This document shows, in pieces, positions 15,815 through 24,647 of a stretch of 64,000 nucleotides of DNA. The stretch's first letter is position 1; every line of letters begins with the position of its first letter. The stretch covers positions 62,001 to 126,000 of the forward strand of contig NZ_FMBW01000037.1 of the NCBI RefSeq assembly GCF_900091725.1, read 5' to 3'. The notes under the pieces were generated by a model. It was given only the letters and a program-made list of their open reading frames with translations. It was not told where the DNA came from and searched no databases. The DNA comes from Streptomyces sp. DvalAA-43. GTDB taxonomy: Bacteria; Actinomycetota; Actinomycetes; Streptomycetales; Streptomycetaceae. A program made the translations under genes and the position numbers.

Positions 15815-17533
15815 ATGACGGGAAAGAGTGGCCGGACGCGGTGGTGGACGCGCCGGTACGGGAGGGGCCGGGGGTGCGAGGGCCAGACTGCGGTCGAGTA
15901 CGTGGGCATCGGCGCCGTCGTCCTCGCCCTGATCCTGGCGATGCTGATGGCGGGCCGGGCGTCCGGAGTGGGCGTGGCCATCGGCGGGCGGCTCTGCCGG
16001 GCGGTCGCCACGATCGGCGCGGGCGATGCGGCGGACTGCGCCGGGTCCGGCACGGGCGACGGCACTTCGGGGAGCGAAGGCGGCGACGGCTCCTCTGACA
16101 ACGATGTCGACGGCGCGGACGCGCCGACCCTGACCGCGAGCGACTCGTCCGGCGACGACACGGAGGACGGCGGGGAGGACCCGTTCGAACCGGACAAGTG
16201 CCTGCTGTCCTCGGACGACCGCAAGACCACCACCCGGATCCAGATCCTGTTCTTCAAGATCTCCAGCTCGGAGCAGGTGGCCATCGAGCAGTGGTCGGAC
16301 GGCTCGGTCACCCTCTCCCGGAACGTGGACGTCGGCACCGGCGTCGAGGGCGGCATCAGCGCCAGCATCGGCAAGCTCGGCAACTGGAGCGGCGAGGCCG
16401 AGCTCAGCGGCGGCTACAACTGGAGCTCCGGCAGCGGCGGCCAGTGGATCTTCAACAGCCACAAGGAGGGCGCCACGGCCCAGGAGGACCTGGAGCACAA
16501 CGTCGAGGACGCCAAGAAGTACGCCAAGCTCCTCGCCAAGAACGACGAGTGCGGCAACGACCCCGACCCCGAGGGGCAGATCGCCTGCGCGGCCGCGGCG
16601 AGCTGGTACGTACCGGACCAGGACCCGGAGAAGGCGCCGGACGTGGACATCAGCAGGACCACGACGGAGGCCTCGGGCGAGGTCGGCTTCGGGCTCTCCA
16701 CCCACAAGGGCGCCGACGAGGACGACAACGTTGCCAACGTGGGCGCCTCGGGGTCGATGAGCGATGACGTGACCGTGCTCCGGGCCCAGTCGGGCGAGGA
16801 CGCCGGGAAGATCACCTTCGTCTACACCTTCACGATGAACGGAAAGCTGGAGGCGGACGCGGCGGGCAAGGTCGGCGCGTCGGGCGAGGGCACCCATATG
16901 CAGCAGGTGGCCGTCACCTACGACGCCGCGCGGTACGACAAGGAGAACGACGACGGCGAGCCGCACCACCCGCAGAAGATGGAGATCACCACGAGCCAGC
17001 AGGACGGCGTCGCCGGCAAGGGCGACGGCGGTACGGAGGTCGAGGTGTCGGGCGGAAGCGGACTGACCCTCAGCGTGGAGGGCGGCGCGGGCAGTTCGAC
17101 GTCCACCCTGCACACCGAGTCCGCCTCGGTGGACCTGGACACGGACGAGAAGAGCTCCGCCGTCGAGGACTGGCTGCGCGGGCGCGGGAAGCAGCCGGCG
17201 AAGGGCACGCTCCCCTCGCCGCGCGACGCCGCCGATCCGCTCACCGAGGACGCGAGCCCGGTACAGAAGCTGCTCCACGACGACGCCAAGGTCACCAGCC
17301 TCGACTACGACGTCAACAAGGACTGGTGGGACGCCTCGCTCGCGATCGGCATCGGCATCGCCGCCGGCTCGGTGAACCTCGGCTTCAAGCTGTTCGGCCT
17401 GTCGGTGGAGCACGAGGAGACCGAGCAGACGATCACCGGCAATCCGACGTACGCCGGAAAGCCGGCGGACGACGGCACGCGCCCCTGGAAGCCGTTCACC
17501 AAGTGCACGGACGTGAAGCCGGTCGAGAGCTGA
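15815..17533 (+). CDS. Large exported protein with prepilin-type (Flp/TadE-like) signal
   Basis: This protein of 572 residues starts at ATG 15815; the frame is open further upstream, so the start is not certain. A basic N-terminus (KSGRTRWWTRRYGRGRG) leads to G23|QTAVEYVGIGAVVLALILAM. A Gly followed by Glu at +5 and a hydrophobic helix is the class III (type IV prepilin/Flp/TadE) signal. After it come a Gly/Ser/Asp-rich linker (75-125) and a long acidic, Gly/Ser/Thr-rich, probably beta-rich body with a few Cys. One more hydrophobic stretch (ASLAIGIGIAAGSVNLGFKLFG) lies near the C-terminus. I do not recognise the body. No other tad/pilus genes are nearby. A strong terminator follows. Confidence 0.7.
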   Translation: MTGKSGRTRWWTRRYGRGRGCEGQTAVEYVGIGAVVLALILAMLMAGRASGVGVAIGGRLCRAVATIGAGDAADCAGSGTGDGTSGSEGGDGSSDNDVDGADAPTLTASDSSGDDTEDGGEDPFEPDKCLLSSDDRKTTTRIQILFFKISSSEQVAIEQWSDGSVTLSRNVDVGTGVEGGISASIGKLGNWSGEAELSGGYNWSSGSGGQWIFNSHKEGATAQEDLEHNVEDAKKYAKLLAKNDECGNDPDPEGQIACAAAASWYVPDQDPEKAPDVDISRTTTEASGEVGFGLSTHKGADEDDNVANVGASGSMSDDVTVLRAQSGEDAGKITFVYTFTMNGKLEADAAGKVGASGEGTHMQQVAVTYDAARYDKENDDGEPHHPQKMEITTSQQDGVAGKGDGGTEVEVSGGSGLTLSVEGGAGSSTSTLHTESASVDLDTDEKSSAVEDWLRGRGKQPAKGTLPSPRDAADPLTEDASPVQKLLHDDAKVTSLDYDVNKDWWDASLAIGIGIAAGSVNLGFKLFGLSVEHEETEQTITGNPTYAGKPADDGTRPWKPFTKCTDVKPVES

Positions 17534-17545
17534 TCGGGTTCGTCA

Positions 17546-17758
17546 TCACGGTGCGGAGTGTCGGCGGCCTTTCTTTGCCGACACTCCGGAGCACGGCGCC
17601 CTCCCTGCCGACCGCCTCCGCGCGGCGCGAGTCGTCAGGCCCCGGGGGAACCGGTTGTTCAGCGGTGTACCGGGTGGCCGGCGCGCCATCGGGTCGGGGT
17701 CGTTCCACACCGCGACGTACCACTCGACGAACCGGTCGGTATCAAGGCCGATGTCCAT
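17546..17758 (-). pseudogene. Possible remnant of a SnoaL/NTF2-like gene
   Basis: An ATG at 17758 (minus strand) begins MDIGLDTDRFVEWYVAVWNDPDP, which resembles the N-terminus of SnoaL-like/NTF2-like proteins (FVE.Y.A.WNEPDP). After about 23 residues the similarity stops and the frame continues into low-complexity Arg-rich sequence through the neighbouring terminator. The usual 120-150 residue domain is missing. I read it as the 5' end of a decayed or truncated gene. A chance match is possible. Confidence 0.4.
17554..17588 (+). terminator. Strong hairpin terminator after the prepilin-like gene
   Basis: CGGAGTGTCGGC (17554-17565) and GCCGACACTCCG (17577-17588) form a perfect 12-bp stem with an 11-base pyrimidine-rich loop, 21 bases after the stop codon. 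The U-run is absent, as is normal here. Confidence 0.8.
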
Positions 17759-17779
17759 GAGCGGGACGCTATTTCCGCT

Positions 17780-17802
17780 CCACTGACACCGTGTGTCAGT
17801 GG
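17780..17802. repeat. Perfect 10-bp inverted repeat upstream of the ECF operon
   Basis: CCACTGACAC, three bases, GTGTCAGTGG. It lies about 200 bases upstream of the sigma gene in an otherwise gene-free stretch (17759-18004). It could be a terminator for transcripts from the left or a protein-binding site. Besides this, the stretch contains TGTGAACCTTT near 17937, resembling ECF-type -35 sequences, but I could not pair it with a convincing -10. Confidence 0.5.
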
Positions 17803-18004
17803 ACTGCGACAGACTTCACCGCGACCGGCCTGACCTCCACGGACATCGGGCGATCAGCGGCAGATCCGGTGACACGGCCGGGGCCACGCGCCCCGTCGGC
17901 ACCGGCACGCGGACCGGACGCCCGCCCCGCACAGCCTGTGAACCTTTCCGGCCCCTGCGGGGAACAAGGGGTGACGCACTCCCCCGCCGACCCCAGGAGC
18001 CGAT

Positions 18005-18604
18005 GTGACCGGACCACCGGCCAGCACCGACGACGATGCCGAGGTCGTCGCGCAGTCGCTGGAGGAGCCCGAGATCTTCGCCGGGCTCTACGACCGTCAC
18101 GCTCCGGACATCCACCGCTATGCCGCCCGCCGCCTCGGGGAGGGCGCGGCGGACGACATCACGGCGGAGACCTTCCTCATCGCCTTCCGCTCCCGGCACC
18201 GCTACGACGGCTCCCACCGCAGCGCCCGCCCCTGGCTGTACGGCATCGCGGCCCATCTCATCGGCAAGCACCGGCGCAGCGAGGAGCGCGGGCTCCGGGC
18301 CCTGGCCCGTACCGGTCAGGACCCGGTGGCCGCCTCCTGGAGCGACCGCTCCGACGACCGGATCGCCGCCCAGGCGCCCCTGGCGGCGGCCCTCGCCGCG
18401 CTCTCGCCCGGCGACCGCCATGTGCTGCTCCTCGTCGCCTGGGCCGACCTCGGGTACCAGGAGGTCGCCGAGGCTCTGGGCATTCCGCTCGGCACCGTGC
18501 GGTCCCGGCTCAATCGCGCCCGCCGCAAGGTCCGCGAGGCGCTCCGCCTGGACCCCTCGTTCACGCCCGACGCCATGGAGCTGACCCCGTCATGGACGAA
18601 ATGA
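18005..18604 (+). CDS. ECF-type RNA polymerase sigma factor
   Basis: This standard-size ECF sigma factor of 199 residues starts at GTG. Region 2 is FAGLYDRHAPDIHRYAARRLG...DITAETFLIAFR with RPWLYGIAAHLIGKHRR. Region 4 is LSPGDRHVLLLVAWADLGYQEVAEALGIPLGTVRSRLNRARRKVRE. The 3' end overlaps the next gene by 13 bases in another frame, so the two are coupled and the partner probably controls the sigma factor. Target promoters are unknown. Confidence 0.93.
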   Translation: MTGPPASTDDDAEVVAQSLEEPEIFAGLYDRHAPDIHRYAARRLGEGAADDITAETFLIAFRSRHRYDGSHRSARPWLYGIAAHLIGKHRRSEERGLRALARTGQDPVAASWSDRSDDRIAAQAPLAAALAALSPGDRHVLLLVAWADLGYQEVAEALGIPLGTVRSRLNRARRKVREALRLDPSFTPDAMELTPSWTK

Positions 18605-19575
18605 CCCAGCTGCGCGAGCTGCGCGCGGACGCTCCCCTGCCCGACCGGGCCACGCTCGCCCCGGGCCGGCAGCGGCTCACCGAGGCCGCGTCCCCGGGCC
18701 GCCGCGTCCACCGGCTGCGGGCGGACTGGCGAATCGCCGCGGTCGGCGCCGCCGCGGCGATCACCGTGGCGGCCGTGCTCGGCACCCGGCTCGGGGACGC
18801 CGCCGGGCCCGCCCGCTCCGGGCCCGCCTCGACCGCCGGGACCCTGCGGCTGGACAGCCCGGCCGAGGTGCTGAACCGGGCCGCCGACGCGCTGGAAGGG
18901 CGGCCGGCCGGTCCGGAGCCGCGCGACGACCAGTGGATCTACACGAAGACGGTGCGGGCCGCGCAGGAGAGCCGGGACGGCGCGCCCGCCACCCGGGTCG
19001 AGTACGGCCCCGACGAGTGGGTTCCGTACGACAACTCCGCCGCGGCCAAGCACGGCAAGGACTCCGGCTACCGCACGGCCCGCCAGGTCTACCGGGCCGC
19101 CGCCGCGCTGCCCGACGACCCGGCGCGGCTGCTGGCAGAGATCCGCTCGATCTATCCGACCGGCGACACGACGGAGGACCCGCCCGAGGCCGAGGCCCAG
19201 CACAGCTTCCGGGCGATGGGGCTGATGGTCGGGTCGTACCCGCTCCCGCCGGCCGCCCTCGCCCGGCTCTACCGGGCCATGGCCACCATCCCCGGCGTAC
19301 GCGTCACCGACCACCTGGTGAAGGACGCCGCCGGGCGCGAGGCCATCGCCATCACCCGGAAGGAGGACGGCCTCCATGAACAGCGGGAGATCCTGCTCGA
19401 CCCGCACGGCTTCGGCTACGCCGGTCTGCGCTTCGTGGTCGCCGAGGACTACGAGTACGCGCTCTCCGACGGCGAGGTGAAGCTCCAGACCATCACATTC
19501 AAGGCCGGGCAGATCCTCACGAGCGAGGCCCGGATCAGAGCCGCCGTCGTCGACTCCAGGGGCGAGAAGCCCTGA
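18592..19575 (+). CDS. CU044_5270-family membrane protein, probable sigma partner
   Basis: The 327 residues start inside the 3' end of the ECF sigma gene. A short cytoplasmic part (1-45: MDEMTQLRELRADAPLPDRATLAPGR) precedes one membrane helix at about 49-67. A long extracytoplasmic domain follows with DQWIYTKTVRAAQ and GFGYAGLRFVV. This is the CU044_5270 family, almost always encoded directly after an ECF sigma gene. By position it is a candidate anti-sigma factor, but it has no recognisable zinc anti-sigma motif (HxxxCxxC). Confidence 0.85.
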   Translation: MDEMTQLRELRADAPLPDRATLAPGRQRLTEAASPGRRVHRLRADWRIAAVGAAAAITVAAVLGTRLGDAAGPARSGPASTAGTLRLDSPAEVLNRAADALEGRPAGPEPRDDQWIYTKTVRAAQESRDGAPATRVEYGPDEWVPYDNSAAAKHGKDSGYRTARQVYRAAAALPDDPARLLAEIRSIYPTGDTTEDPPEAEAQHSFRAMGLMVGSYPLPPAALARLYRAMATIPGVRVTDHLVKDAAGREAIAITRKEDGLHEQREILLDPHGFGYAGLRFVVAEDYEYALSDGEVKLQTITFKAGQILTSEARIRAAVVDSRGEKP

Positions 19576-19586
19576 GTCGCACGGTG

Positions 19587-19661
19587 GGCCGCCCCGCCAC
19601 CGGGGCGGCCATGAACCCGGGTCCGGTGTCCGCTACAGGGGTGCGGACACCGGACCCGGGT
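19587..19661 (+). terminator. Tandem terminators before coaA
   Basis: Two perfect hairpins stand in tandem after the stop at 19575. The first is GGCCGCCCCG/CGGGGCGGCC (19587-19610, 4-base loop). The second has a 19-bp stem (19615-19633 with 19643-19661, 9-base loop) and is the longest perfect stem seen in the window. They should isolate the ECF operon from coaA. Confidence 0.85.
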
Positions 19662-19734
19662 CAGGAACGGCACCGGCCGCACCCCTCCCCACGTGACCGA
19701 GCCCACCCCCCACTCCGTCCGAACTCCCGCGACA

Positions 19735-20739
19735 ATGAACCCCGTGATCACTTCGCCGCCACGGAGCACCCCCCGACGCGCCGAGCACGCGGCGACGCCG
19801 TACGTCGATCTGTCCCGCGCCGAGTGGAGCGCCCTGCGCGACAAGACGCCGCTGCCGCTGACCGCCGACGAGGTGGAGCGGCTGCGCGGGCTCGGGGACG
19901 TCATCGACCTCGACGAGGTGCGGGACGTCTACCTGCCGCTCTCCCGGCTCCTCAACCTCTACGTCCAGGCCACCTCGGGTCTGCGCGGCGCCCTGAACAC
20001 CTTCCTCGGCGACGCGGGCAACGGCCATGGCGCGCAGCGCGGCACCCCGTTCGTCATAGGCGTCGCGGGCAGTGTCGCGGTCGGCAAGTCCACCACCGCG
20101 CGCATCCTCCAGGCGCTGCTGGCCCGCTGGCCCGAGCACCCGCGCGTCGAGCTGGTGACCACGGACGGGTTCCTGCTGCCGATGAAGGAGCTCCGGGCCC
20201 GGGGCCTGATGTCGCGCAAGGGGTTCCCCGAGTCGTACGACCGGCGCGCCCTGACCCGTTTCGTCGCCGACATCAAGGCCGGCAAGGACGAGGTGACGGC
20301 GCCCGTCTACTCGCACCTGATCTACGACATCGTGCCCCAGGAGCGGCTCACCGTACGCCGTCCCGACATCCTGATCGTCGAGGGGCTGAACGTGCTCCAG
20401 CCCGCGCTGCCCGGCAAGGACGGCCGGACCAGGGTCGGTCTCGCCGACTACTTCGACTTCAGCGTGTACGTGGACGCGCGCACCGAGGACATCGAGAGCT
20501 GGTACCTCGACCGGTTCCGGAAGCTGCGCGCGACCGCGTTCCAGGATCCTTCCTCGTACTTCCGCAGGTACACCCAGGTCTCCGAGGAGGAGGCCATGGA
20601 GTACGCGGCGACGATGTGGCGGACCGTCAACAAGCCCAATCTGCTGGAGAATGTCGCGCCCACCCGGGGCCGTGCCACCCTGGTGCTGCGCAAAGGCCCG
20701 GACCACAAGGTCCAGCGGCTGTCCCTGCGCAAACTCTGA
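19735..20739 (+). CDS. coaA: Pantothenate kinase, type I (CoaA)
   Basis: CoaA phosphorylates pantothenate, the first and controlling step of CoA synthesis. From ATG 19735 it is 334 residues; GTG 19693 and GTG 19744 are alternatives, and none has a clear ribosome-binding site. The P-loop kinase core has [45 protein letters not shown] and VEGLNVLQ. It also has the C-terminal [18 protein letters not shown] and the end VQRLSLRKL, as in E. coli CoaA. Feedback inhibition by CoA is expected from the family. Confidence 0.96.
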   Translation: MNPVITSPPRSTPRRAEHAATPYVDLSRAEWSALRDKTPLPLTADEVERLRGLGDVIDLDEVRDVYLPLSRLLNLYVQATSGLRGALNTFLGDAGNGHGAQRGTPFVIGVAGSVAVGKSTTARILQALLARWPEHPRVELVTTDGFLLPMKELRARGLMSRKGFPESYDRRALTRFVADIKAGKDEVTAPVYSHLIYDIVPQERLTVRRPDILIVEGLNVLQPALPGKDGRTRVGLADYFDFSVYVDARTEDIESWYLDRFRKLRATAFQDPSSYFRRYTQVSEEEAMEYAATMWRTVNKPNLLENVAPTRGRATLVLRKGPDHKVQRLSLRKL

Positions 20740-20766
20740 GCCTGCGAGCCTTCTGGGAGTGGCCAC

Positions 20767-21726
20767 GTGCTGCATCTGCGCCTGATCGTCCCCGCCGACC
20801 GTACGGACGAGGTGGTGCACCTGCTGGAGAGCACCGTCGGTACGACGCATCTCGTCGTGCTGGCCGGGGCCGCCCGCAATCCGGCGGGTGACCTGGTGCT
20901 GTGCGATGTGGCCCGTGAGGCGGGTGACGGGCTGATCTCCGCGCTGCGCCGCCTCGGCATCGACAAGTCCGGTTCGATCACCGCCGAGAACATGGACCTG
21001 ACGCTCTCCGCCCACGCCGACCGGGCCGAGGAGGCCGCACCGGGCGAGGGCGCGGACGCGGTGCTGTGGGAGGAGCTGACGGAGGCGACCCACGAGGAGT
21101 CGACGTTCAGCGTGACGTACGTGGCGTTCCTCACCGTCGCGACGATGCTCGCCGCCTGCGGTGTGATGCTCGACAACGCGATCCTGATCGTGGGCGCGAT
21201 GGCGGTCGGCCCGGAGTTCGGGCCGCTGGCCGGGATCTCCACGGCCCTGGTGCAGCGTGCGCCACGGCTGGCGCTGCGTTCGCTGTACGCGCTGATCGGC
21301 GGCTTCGCCGTCGCGATGGTGCTGACGGTCGGGTTCGCCTGGCTGATGGACGCCCTCGGGCTGTTCACCCGCTCGATGATCGAGGCGGACCGTCCCAACA
21401 CGGCGTTCATCTGGAAGCCCGACGCGATGTCGTTCGTGGTGGCGTTCCTCGCCGGGATCGCCGGGACGCTCTCGCTGACCTCGGCGAAGTCCGGGGCGCT
21501 GATCGGGGTCGCCATCTCGGTGACGACGGTGCCGGCCGCGGCCAACGCGGCGGTGGCGTTCAGCTACCGCGACTACCACCAGATGACGGGCTCCACGACC
21601 CAGCTGCTGGCGAACCTCGGCGGGATCGTGGTCGCGGGGACGCTGACCCTGCTGGTCCAGAAGGCGCTGTGGGCGGGCCACCGCCGCCGGACGACCCGCG
21701 TCGCGGGCCCGTCCGACGGCCTCTGA
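20767..21726 (+). CDS. DUF389 family membrane protein
   Basis: The 319 residues start at GTG after a small soluble N-terminal domain (about 1-100; MLHLRLIVPADRTDEVVHLLE). A membrane domain of five to six helices follows, with the family motif DNAILIVGAMAVGPEFGPLAGISTALVQRA and SLTSAKSGALIGVAISVTTVPAAANAA. The family function is unknown. It is 27 bases downstream of coaA in the same direction and convergent with glmM. Confidence 0.88.
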   Translation: MLHLRLIVPADRTDEVVHLLESTVGTTHLVVLAGAARNPAGDLVLCDVAREAGDGLISALRRLGIDKSGSITAENMDLTLSAHADRAEEAAPGEGADAVLWEELTEATHEESTFSVTYVAFLTVATMLAACGVMLDNAILIVGAMAVGPEFGPLAGISTALVQRAPRLALRSLYALIGGFAVAMVLTVGFAWLMDALGLFTRSMIEADRPNTAFIWKPDAMSFVVAFLAGIAGTLSLTSAKSGALIGVAISVTTVPAAANAAVAFSYRDYHQMTGSTTQLLANLGGIVVAGTLTLLVQKALWAGHRRRTTRVAGPSDGL

Positions 21727-21757
21727 GACCGCCCGGCACGGACGGTCCCGACGCGGA

Positions 21758-23116
21758 CTATCCCAGCGCGGACTTCACCACATCGGCCAGCCGTCCGGCG
21801 ACCGCCCGCGCCTGCTCGATGTCGGCCGCCTCGACCATGACCCGCACCAGCGGTTCCGTACCCGACTGGCGCAGCAGCACGCGTCCGGTGGAGCCCAGTT
21901 CGCGCTCGGCCTCGGCCACGGCCGCGGCGATCTCCGGGGAGGTCGCGACCCGGGACTTGTCGACGTCGCGGACGTTGATCAGCAGCTGCGGCAGCCGCCG
22001 CATGACCCCGGCCAGATCGGCGAGCGTACGGCCCGTGCTGGCGACCCGGGCCGCCAGCAGCAGCCCGGTCAGCGTGCCGTCGCCGGTCGTGGCGTGGTCC
22101 AGGACGATGACATGGCCGGACTGCTCGCCGCCCAGCGCGTAGCCCTCGGCCTTCATCGACTCCAGTACGTAGCGGTCGCCGACGGCGGTCTGGACGAGCT
22201 GGATGCCCTCCCGCTCCATCGCGATCTTGAAGCCGAGGTTGGACATGACGGTGCCGACCACGGTGTCCTTGCGCAGCTGACCGGCCTCGCGCATGGCGAG
22301 GGCCAGGACGGCCAGGATCTGGTCGCCGTCGACCTCCTCGCCGGTGGCGTCCACGGCCAGGCAGCGGTCGGCGTCGCCGTCGTGCGCGATGCCGAAGTCG
22401 GCGCCGTGCTCGACGACGGCGGCCTTCAGCGGCTCCAGGTGGGTGGAGCCGCAGCCGTCGTTGATGTTCAGGCCGTTCGGGTCGGCACCGATCGTGATCA
22501 CTTCGGCACCGGCCCGCGCGAAGGCCTCGGGCGAGACCCGGGCGGCCGCGCCGTGCGCCTCGTCGAGCACGACCTTCAGCCCGTCCAGCCGGTTCGGCAG
22601 GACCGCGACGAGGTGGGCCACGTAACGGTCGAAGCCCTCCGCGTACTCGGTGACGCGTCCCACACCGGCACCGGTCGGGCGCTCCCACGGCTCACCGGTG
22701 CGGTGCTGCTGGTAGATCGACTCGATCCGGTCCTCCAGCTCGTCGGAGAGCTTGTGACCACCGCGGGCGATGAACTTGACACCGTTGTCCGGCATGGAGT
22801 TGTGGCTCGCGGAGAGCATCACGCCGAGGTCGGCGCCCAGTGCGCCGGTGAGGTACGCCACCGCCGGGGTGGGCAGCACACCGACGCGCAGGACGTCCAC
22901 GCCGGCGCTGGCGAGACCGGCCACGACGGCGGCCTCCAGGAACTCTCCGGACGCGCGTGGGTCACGGCCCACCACGGCGGTCGGCCGGGTCCCGTCGAGC
23001 GTGCTTTCCTCGGCGAGAACATGCGCCGCCGCGACCGAGAGACCGAGCGCCAGCTCGGCCGTCAGATCCGCATTGGCGACACCGCGCACACCGTCCGTGC
23101 CGAAGAGTCGTCCCAC
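21758..23116 (-). CDS. glmM: Phosphoglucosamine mutase
   Basis: GlmM converts glucosamine-6-phosphate to glucosamine-1-phosphate on the way to UDP-GlcNAc, following GlmS. The 452 residues begin [19 protein letters not shown]. The phosphoserine loop is [18 protein letters not shown], the metal loop is [13 protein letters not shown], the sugar loop is [11 protein letters not shown] and the phosphate-binding end is [15 protein letters not shown]. It is downstream of rplM-rpsI, with a strong hairpin between. Confidence 0.98.
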   Translation of the reverse strand: MGRLFGTDGVRGVANADLTAELALGLSVAAAHVLAEESTLDGTRPTAVVGRDPRASGEFLEAAVVAGLASAGVDVLRVGVLPTPAVAYLTGALGADLGVMLSASHNSMPDNGVKFIARGGHKLSDELEDRIESIYQQHRTGEPWERPTGAGVGRVTEYAEGFDRYVAHLVAVLPNRLDGLKVVLDEAHGAAARVSPEAFARAGAEVITIGADPNGLNINDGCGSTHLEPLKAAVVEHGADFGIAHDGDADRCLAVDATGEEVDGDQILAVLALAMREAGQLRKDTVVGTVMSNLGFKIAMEREGIQLVQTAVGDRYVLESMKAEGYALGGEQSGHVIVLDHATTGDGTLTGLLLAARVASTGRTLADLAGVMRRLPQLLINVRDVDKSRVATSPEIAAAVAEAERELGSTGRVLLRQSGTEPLVRVMVEAADIEQARAVAGRLADVVKSALG

Positions 23117-23301
23117 TGGTGTCCTCCGAAGATGCTCCGAAACCGCACAACCAAATCAACCAAAGCCACACGGCACACCATGCGCACAACACCGCGCGCC
23201 GCGCGCCGGGCAACACGGCGCCACGTGACCGGCGCAGCGCCACATAAACAAGCCTATGAACGTCTTATGCCGTTATACGCCTGAGGGTGCCGATAGACGA
23301 A

Positions 23302-23334
23302 CGCCCCGGCAGCACGAAGAGTGCCGCCGGGGCG
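23302..23334 (-). terminator. Terminator of the rplM-rpsI operon
   Basis: CGCCCCGGC (23302-23310) pairs with GCCGGGGCG (23326-23334), followed inward by one mismatch, four more pairs and a 5-base loop. It lies 28 bases past the rpsI stop. It separates ribosomal-protein transcription from glmM. Confidence 0.85.
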
Positions 23335-23361
23335 AACGTGTACAGCAGGTGAGCAGGCGGA

Positions 23362-23889
23362 TTAGCGCTTGCTGTACTGCGGGGCCTTACGGGCCTTCTT
23401 GAGACCGGCCTTCTTGCGCTCGACCGCACGGTCGTCACGCGAGAGGAAGCCGGCCTTCTTCAGCGGGGCGCGGTTGTTGTCCACGTCCGCCTCGTTCAGC
23501 GCACGGGCCACACCGAGGCGCAGGGCGCCGGCCTGACCCGAGACGCCGCCACCCGAGATGCGGGCGATGACGTCGTAGCGGTTGTCGAGCTCGAGCACCT
23601 TGAAGGGCTCGTTGACTTCCTGCTGGTGCACCTTGTTGGGGAAGTAGTCCTCAAGGGTGCGACCGTTGATCTTCCACTTGCCGGTGCCCGGAACGATCCG
23701 GACGCGGGCGATGGCGTTCTTCCGACGGCCAAGGCCGGCGGCGGGCTGCGGGTCGCCGAAGCGGGAGGCCAGCGACTCGCTGGTGTACTCGCCCTCGACG
23801 GGAACCTCGGACTCGAAGGTGGTCACCTCGGCGAAGACCTCTTCGCCCTCGGTGCCCTCGATGGGGTTCTCAACAGTGGTCTCGGCCAC
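23362..23889 (-). CDS. rpsI: 30S ribosomal protein S9
   Basis: S9 sits in the 30S head; its C-terminal tail reaches the P-site tRNA. Here the tail reads [12 protein letters not shown], the conserved end. The core has [23 protein letters not shown] and [21 protein letters not shown]. The 175 residues include about 45 extra acidic N-terminal residues ([17 protein letters not shown]) compared with E. coli, as is usual in Streptomyces. It follows rplM by 44 bases. Confidence 0.98.
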   Translation of the reverse strand: MAETTVENPIEGTEGEEVFAEVTTFESEVPVEGEYTSESLASRFGDPQPAAGLGRRKNAIARVRIVPGTGKWKINGRTLEDYFPNKVHQQEVNEPFKVLELDNRYDVIARISGGGVSGQAGALRLGVARALNEADVDNNRAPLKKAGFLSRDDRAVERKKAGLKKARKAPQYSKR

Positions 23890-23933
23890 GATTCTCCTCA
23901 GATCTTTCTTTTGGTCTTAGGGGGAGGCCGGAA

Positions 23934-24377
23934 CTACTGCGCGACCTGGGTGATCTCGAACGGGACCGGCTGCTGAGCAGCGTGCGGGTGCTGGTCGCCC
24001 GCGTAGACCTTGAGCTTCGAGAGCATCTGACGGCCCAGGCTGTTCTTGGGGATCATGCCCTTGATGGCCTTCTCGACGGCCTTCTCGGGGCTCTTGGCGA
24101 GCAGCTCGTCGTAACGGACGGAGCGGAGACCACCCGGGAACCCGGAGTGGCGGTACGCCATCTTCTGGGTCTTCTTGTTGCCGGAGAGGTGGACCTTCTC
24201 GGCGTTGATGATGATGACGAAGTCGCCCATGTCCATGTGGGGGGCGTAGATCGCCTTGTGCTTGCCGCGGAGGAGGTTCGCGGCCGTGGTGGCCAGACGA
24301 CCCAGGACGATGTCCTGCGCGTCAATGATGTGCCACTGACGCGTCACATCGCCGGGCTTGGGGCTGTACGTACGCAC
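23934..24377 (-). CDS. rplM: 50S ribosomal protein L13
   Basis: L13 is an early-assembly 50S protein binding 23S rRNA. The 147 residues start [22 protein letters not shown] and contain [28 protein letters not shown] and [19 protein letters not shown]. It is the first gene of the rplM-rpsI operon, with a promoter about 190 bases upstream. Confidence 0.98.
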   Translation of the reverse strand: MRTYSPKPGDVTRQWHIIDAQDIVLGRLATTAANLLRGKHKAIYAPHMDMGDFVIIINAEKVHLSGNKKTQKMAYRHSGFPGGLRSVRYDELLAKSPEKAVEKAIKGMIPKNSLGRQMLSKLKVYAGDQHPHAAQQPVPFEITQVAQ

Positions 24378-24562
24378 TTCGTAGCCTTCGCTTCTTCAGT
24401 GGATGGGGTCCAGACACATGGCACCTCTGAAGCGATCATGCAGCTGGGGCTCACAATGCCGGGGACGCTGCCCGTATGCGAGCCACTGGTAACTGCTCCA
24501 GAGAACCTACGTAAGGGCCCTACGCGTGAGAACGACGAAGCCAATACGCATAACAATCGACG

Positions 24563-24592
24563 AGACTACCCGCCCTGCCCCGGACGGGTCAA
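24563..24592 (-). promoter_or_regulatory. Housekeeping promoter of rplM-rpsI
   Basis: On the minus strand TTGACC (24587-24592) and TAGTCT (24563-24568) are spaced by 18 bases, a good match to the principal sigma (HrdB) consensus. Transcription would start near 24556, leaving a leader of about 180 bases before the rplM ATG. The rest of 24378-24647 shows nothing else recognisable. Confidence 0.7.
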
Positions 24593-24647
24593 AACGCGTG
24601 GCCCTCGGGCGGGCGGCAGCGGAGTTCCCCGCGGGGGTGCAACCGCG

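Noticed and set aside
13879..16098. Long rightward open frame over glmS
   Set aside because: Asp/Gly/Val-rich shadow of glmS without recognisable motifs; glmS is certain.
17816..18421. Leftward frame overlapping the ECF sigma gene
   Set aside because: No motifs; sigma regions 2 and 4 on the other strand are clear.
23117..23301. Promoter for glmM among TATAAC/TAGGCT-like hexamers
   Set aside because: Several AT-rich hexamers are present but none has a -35 at 16-19 bases.
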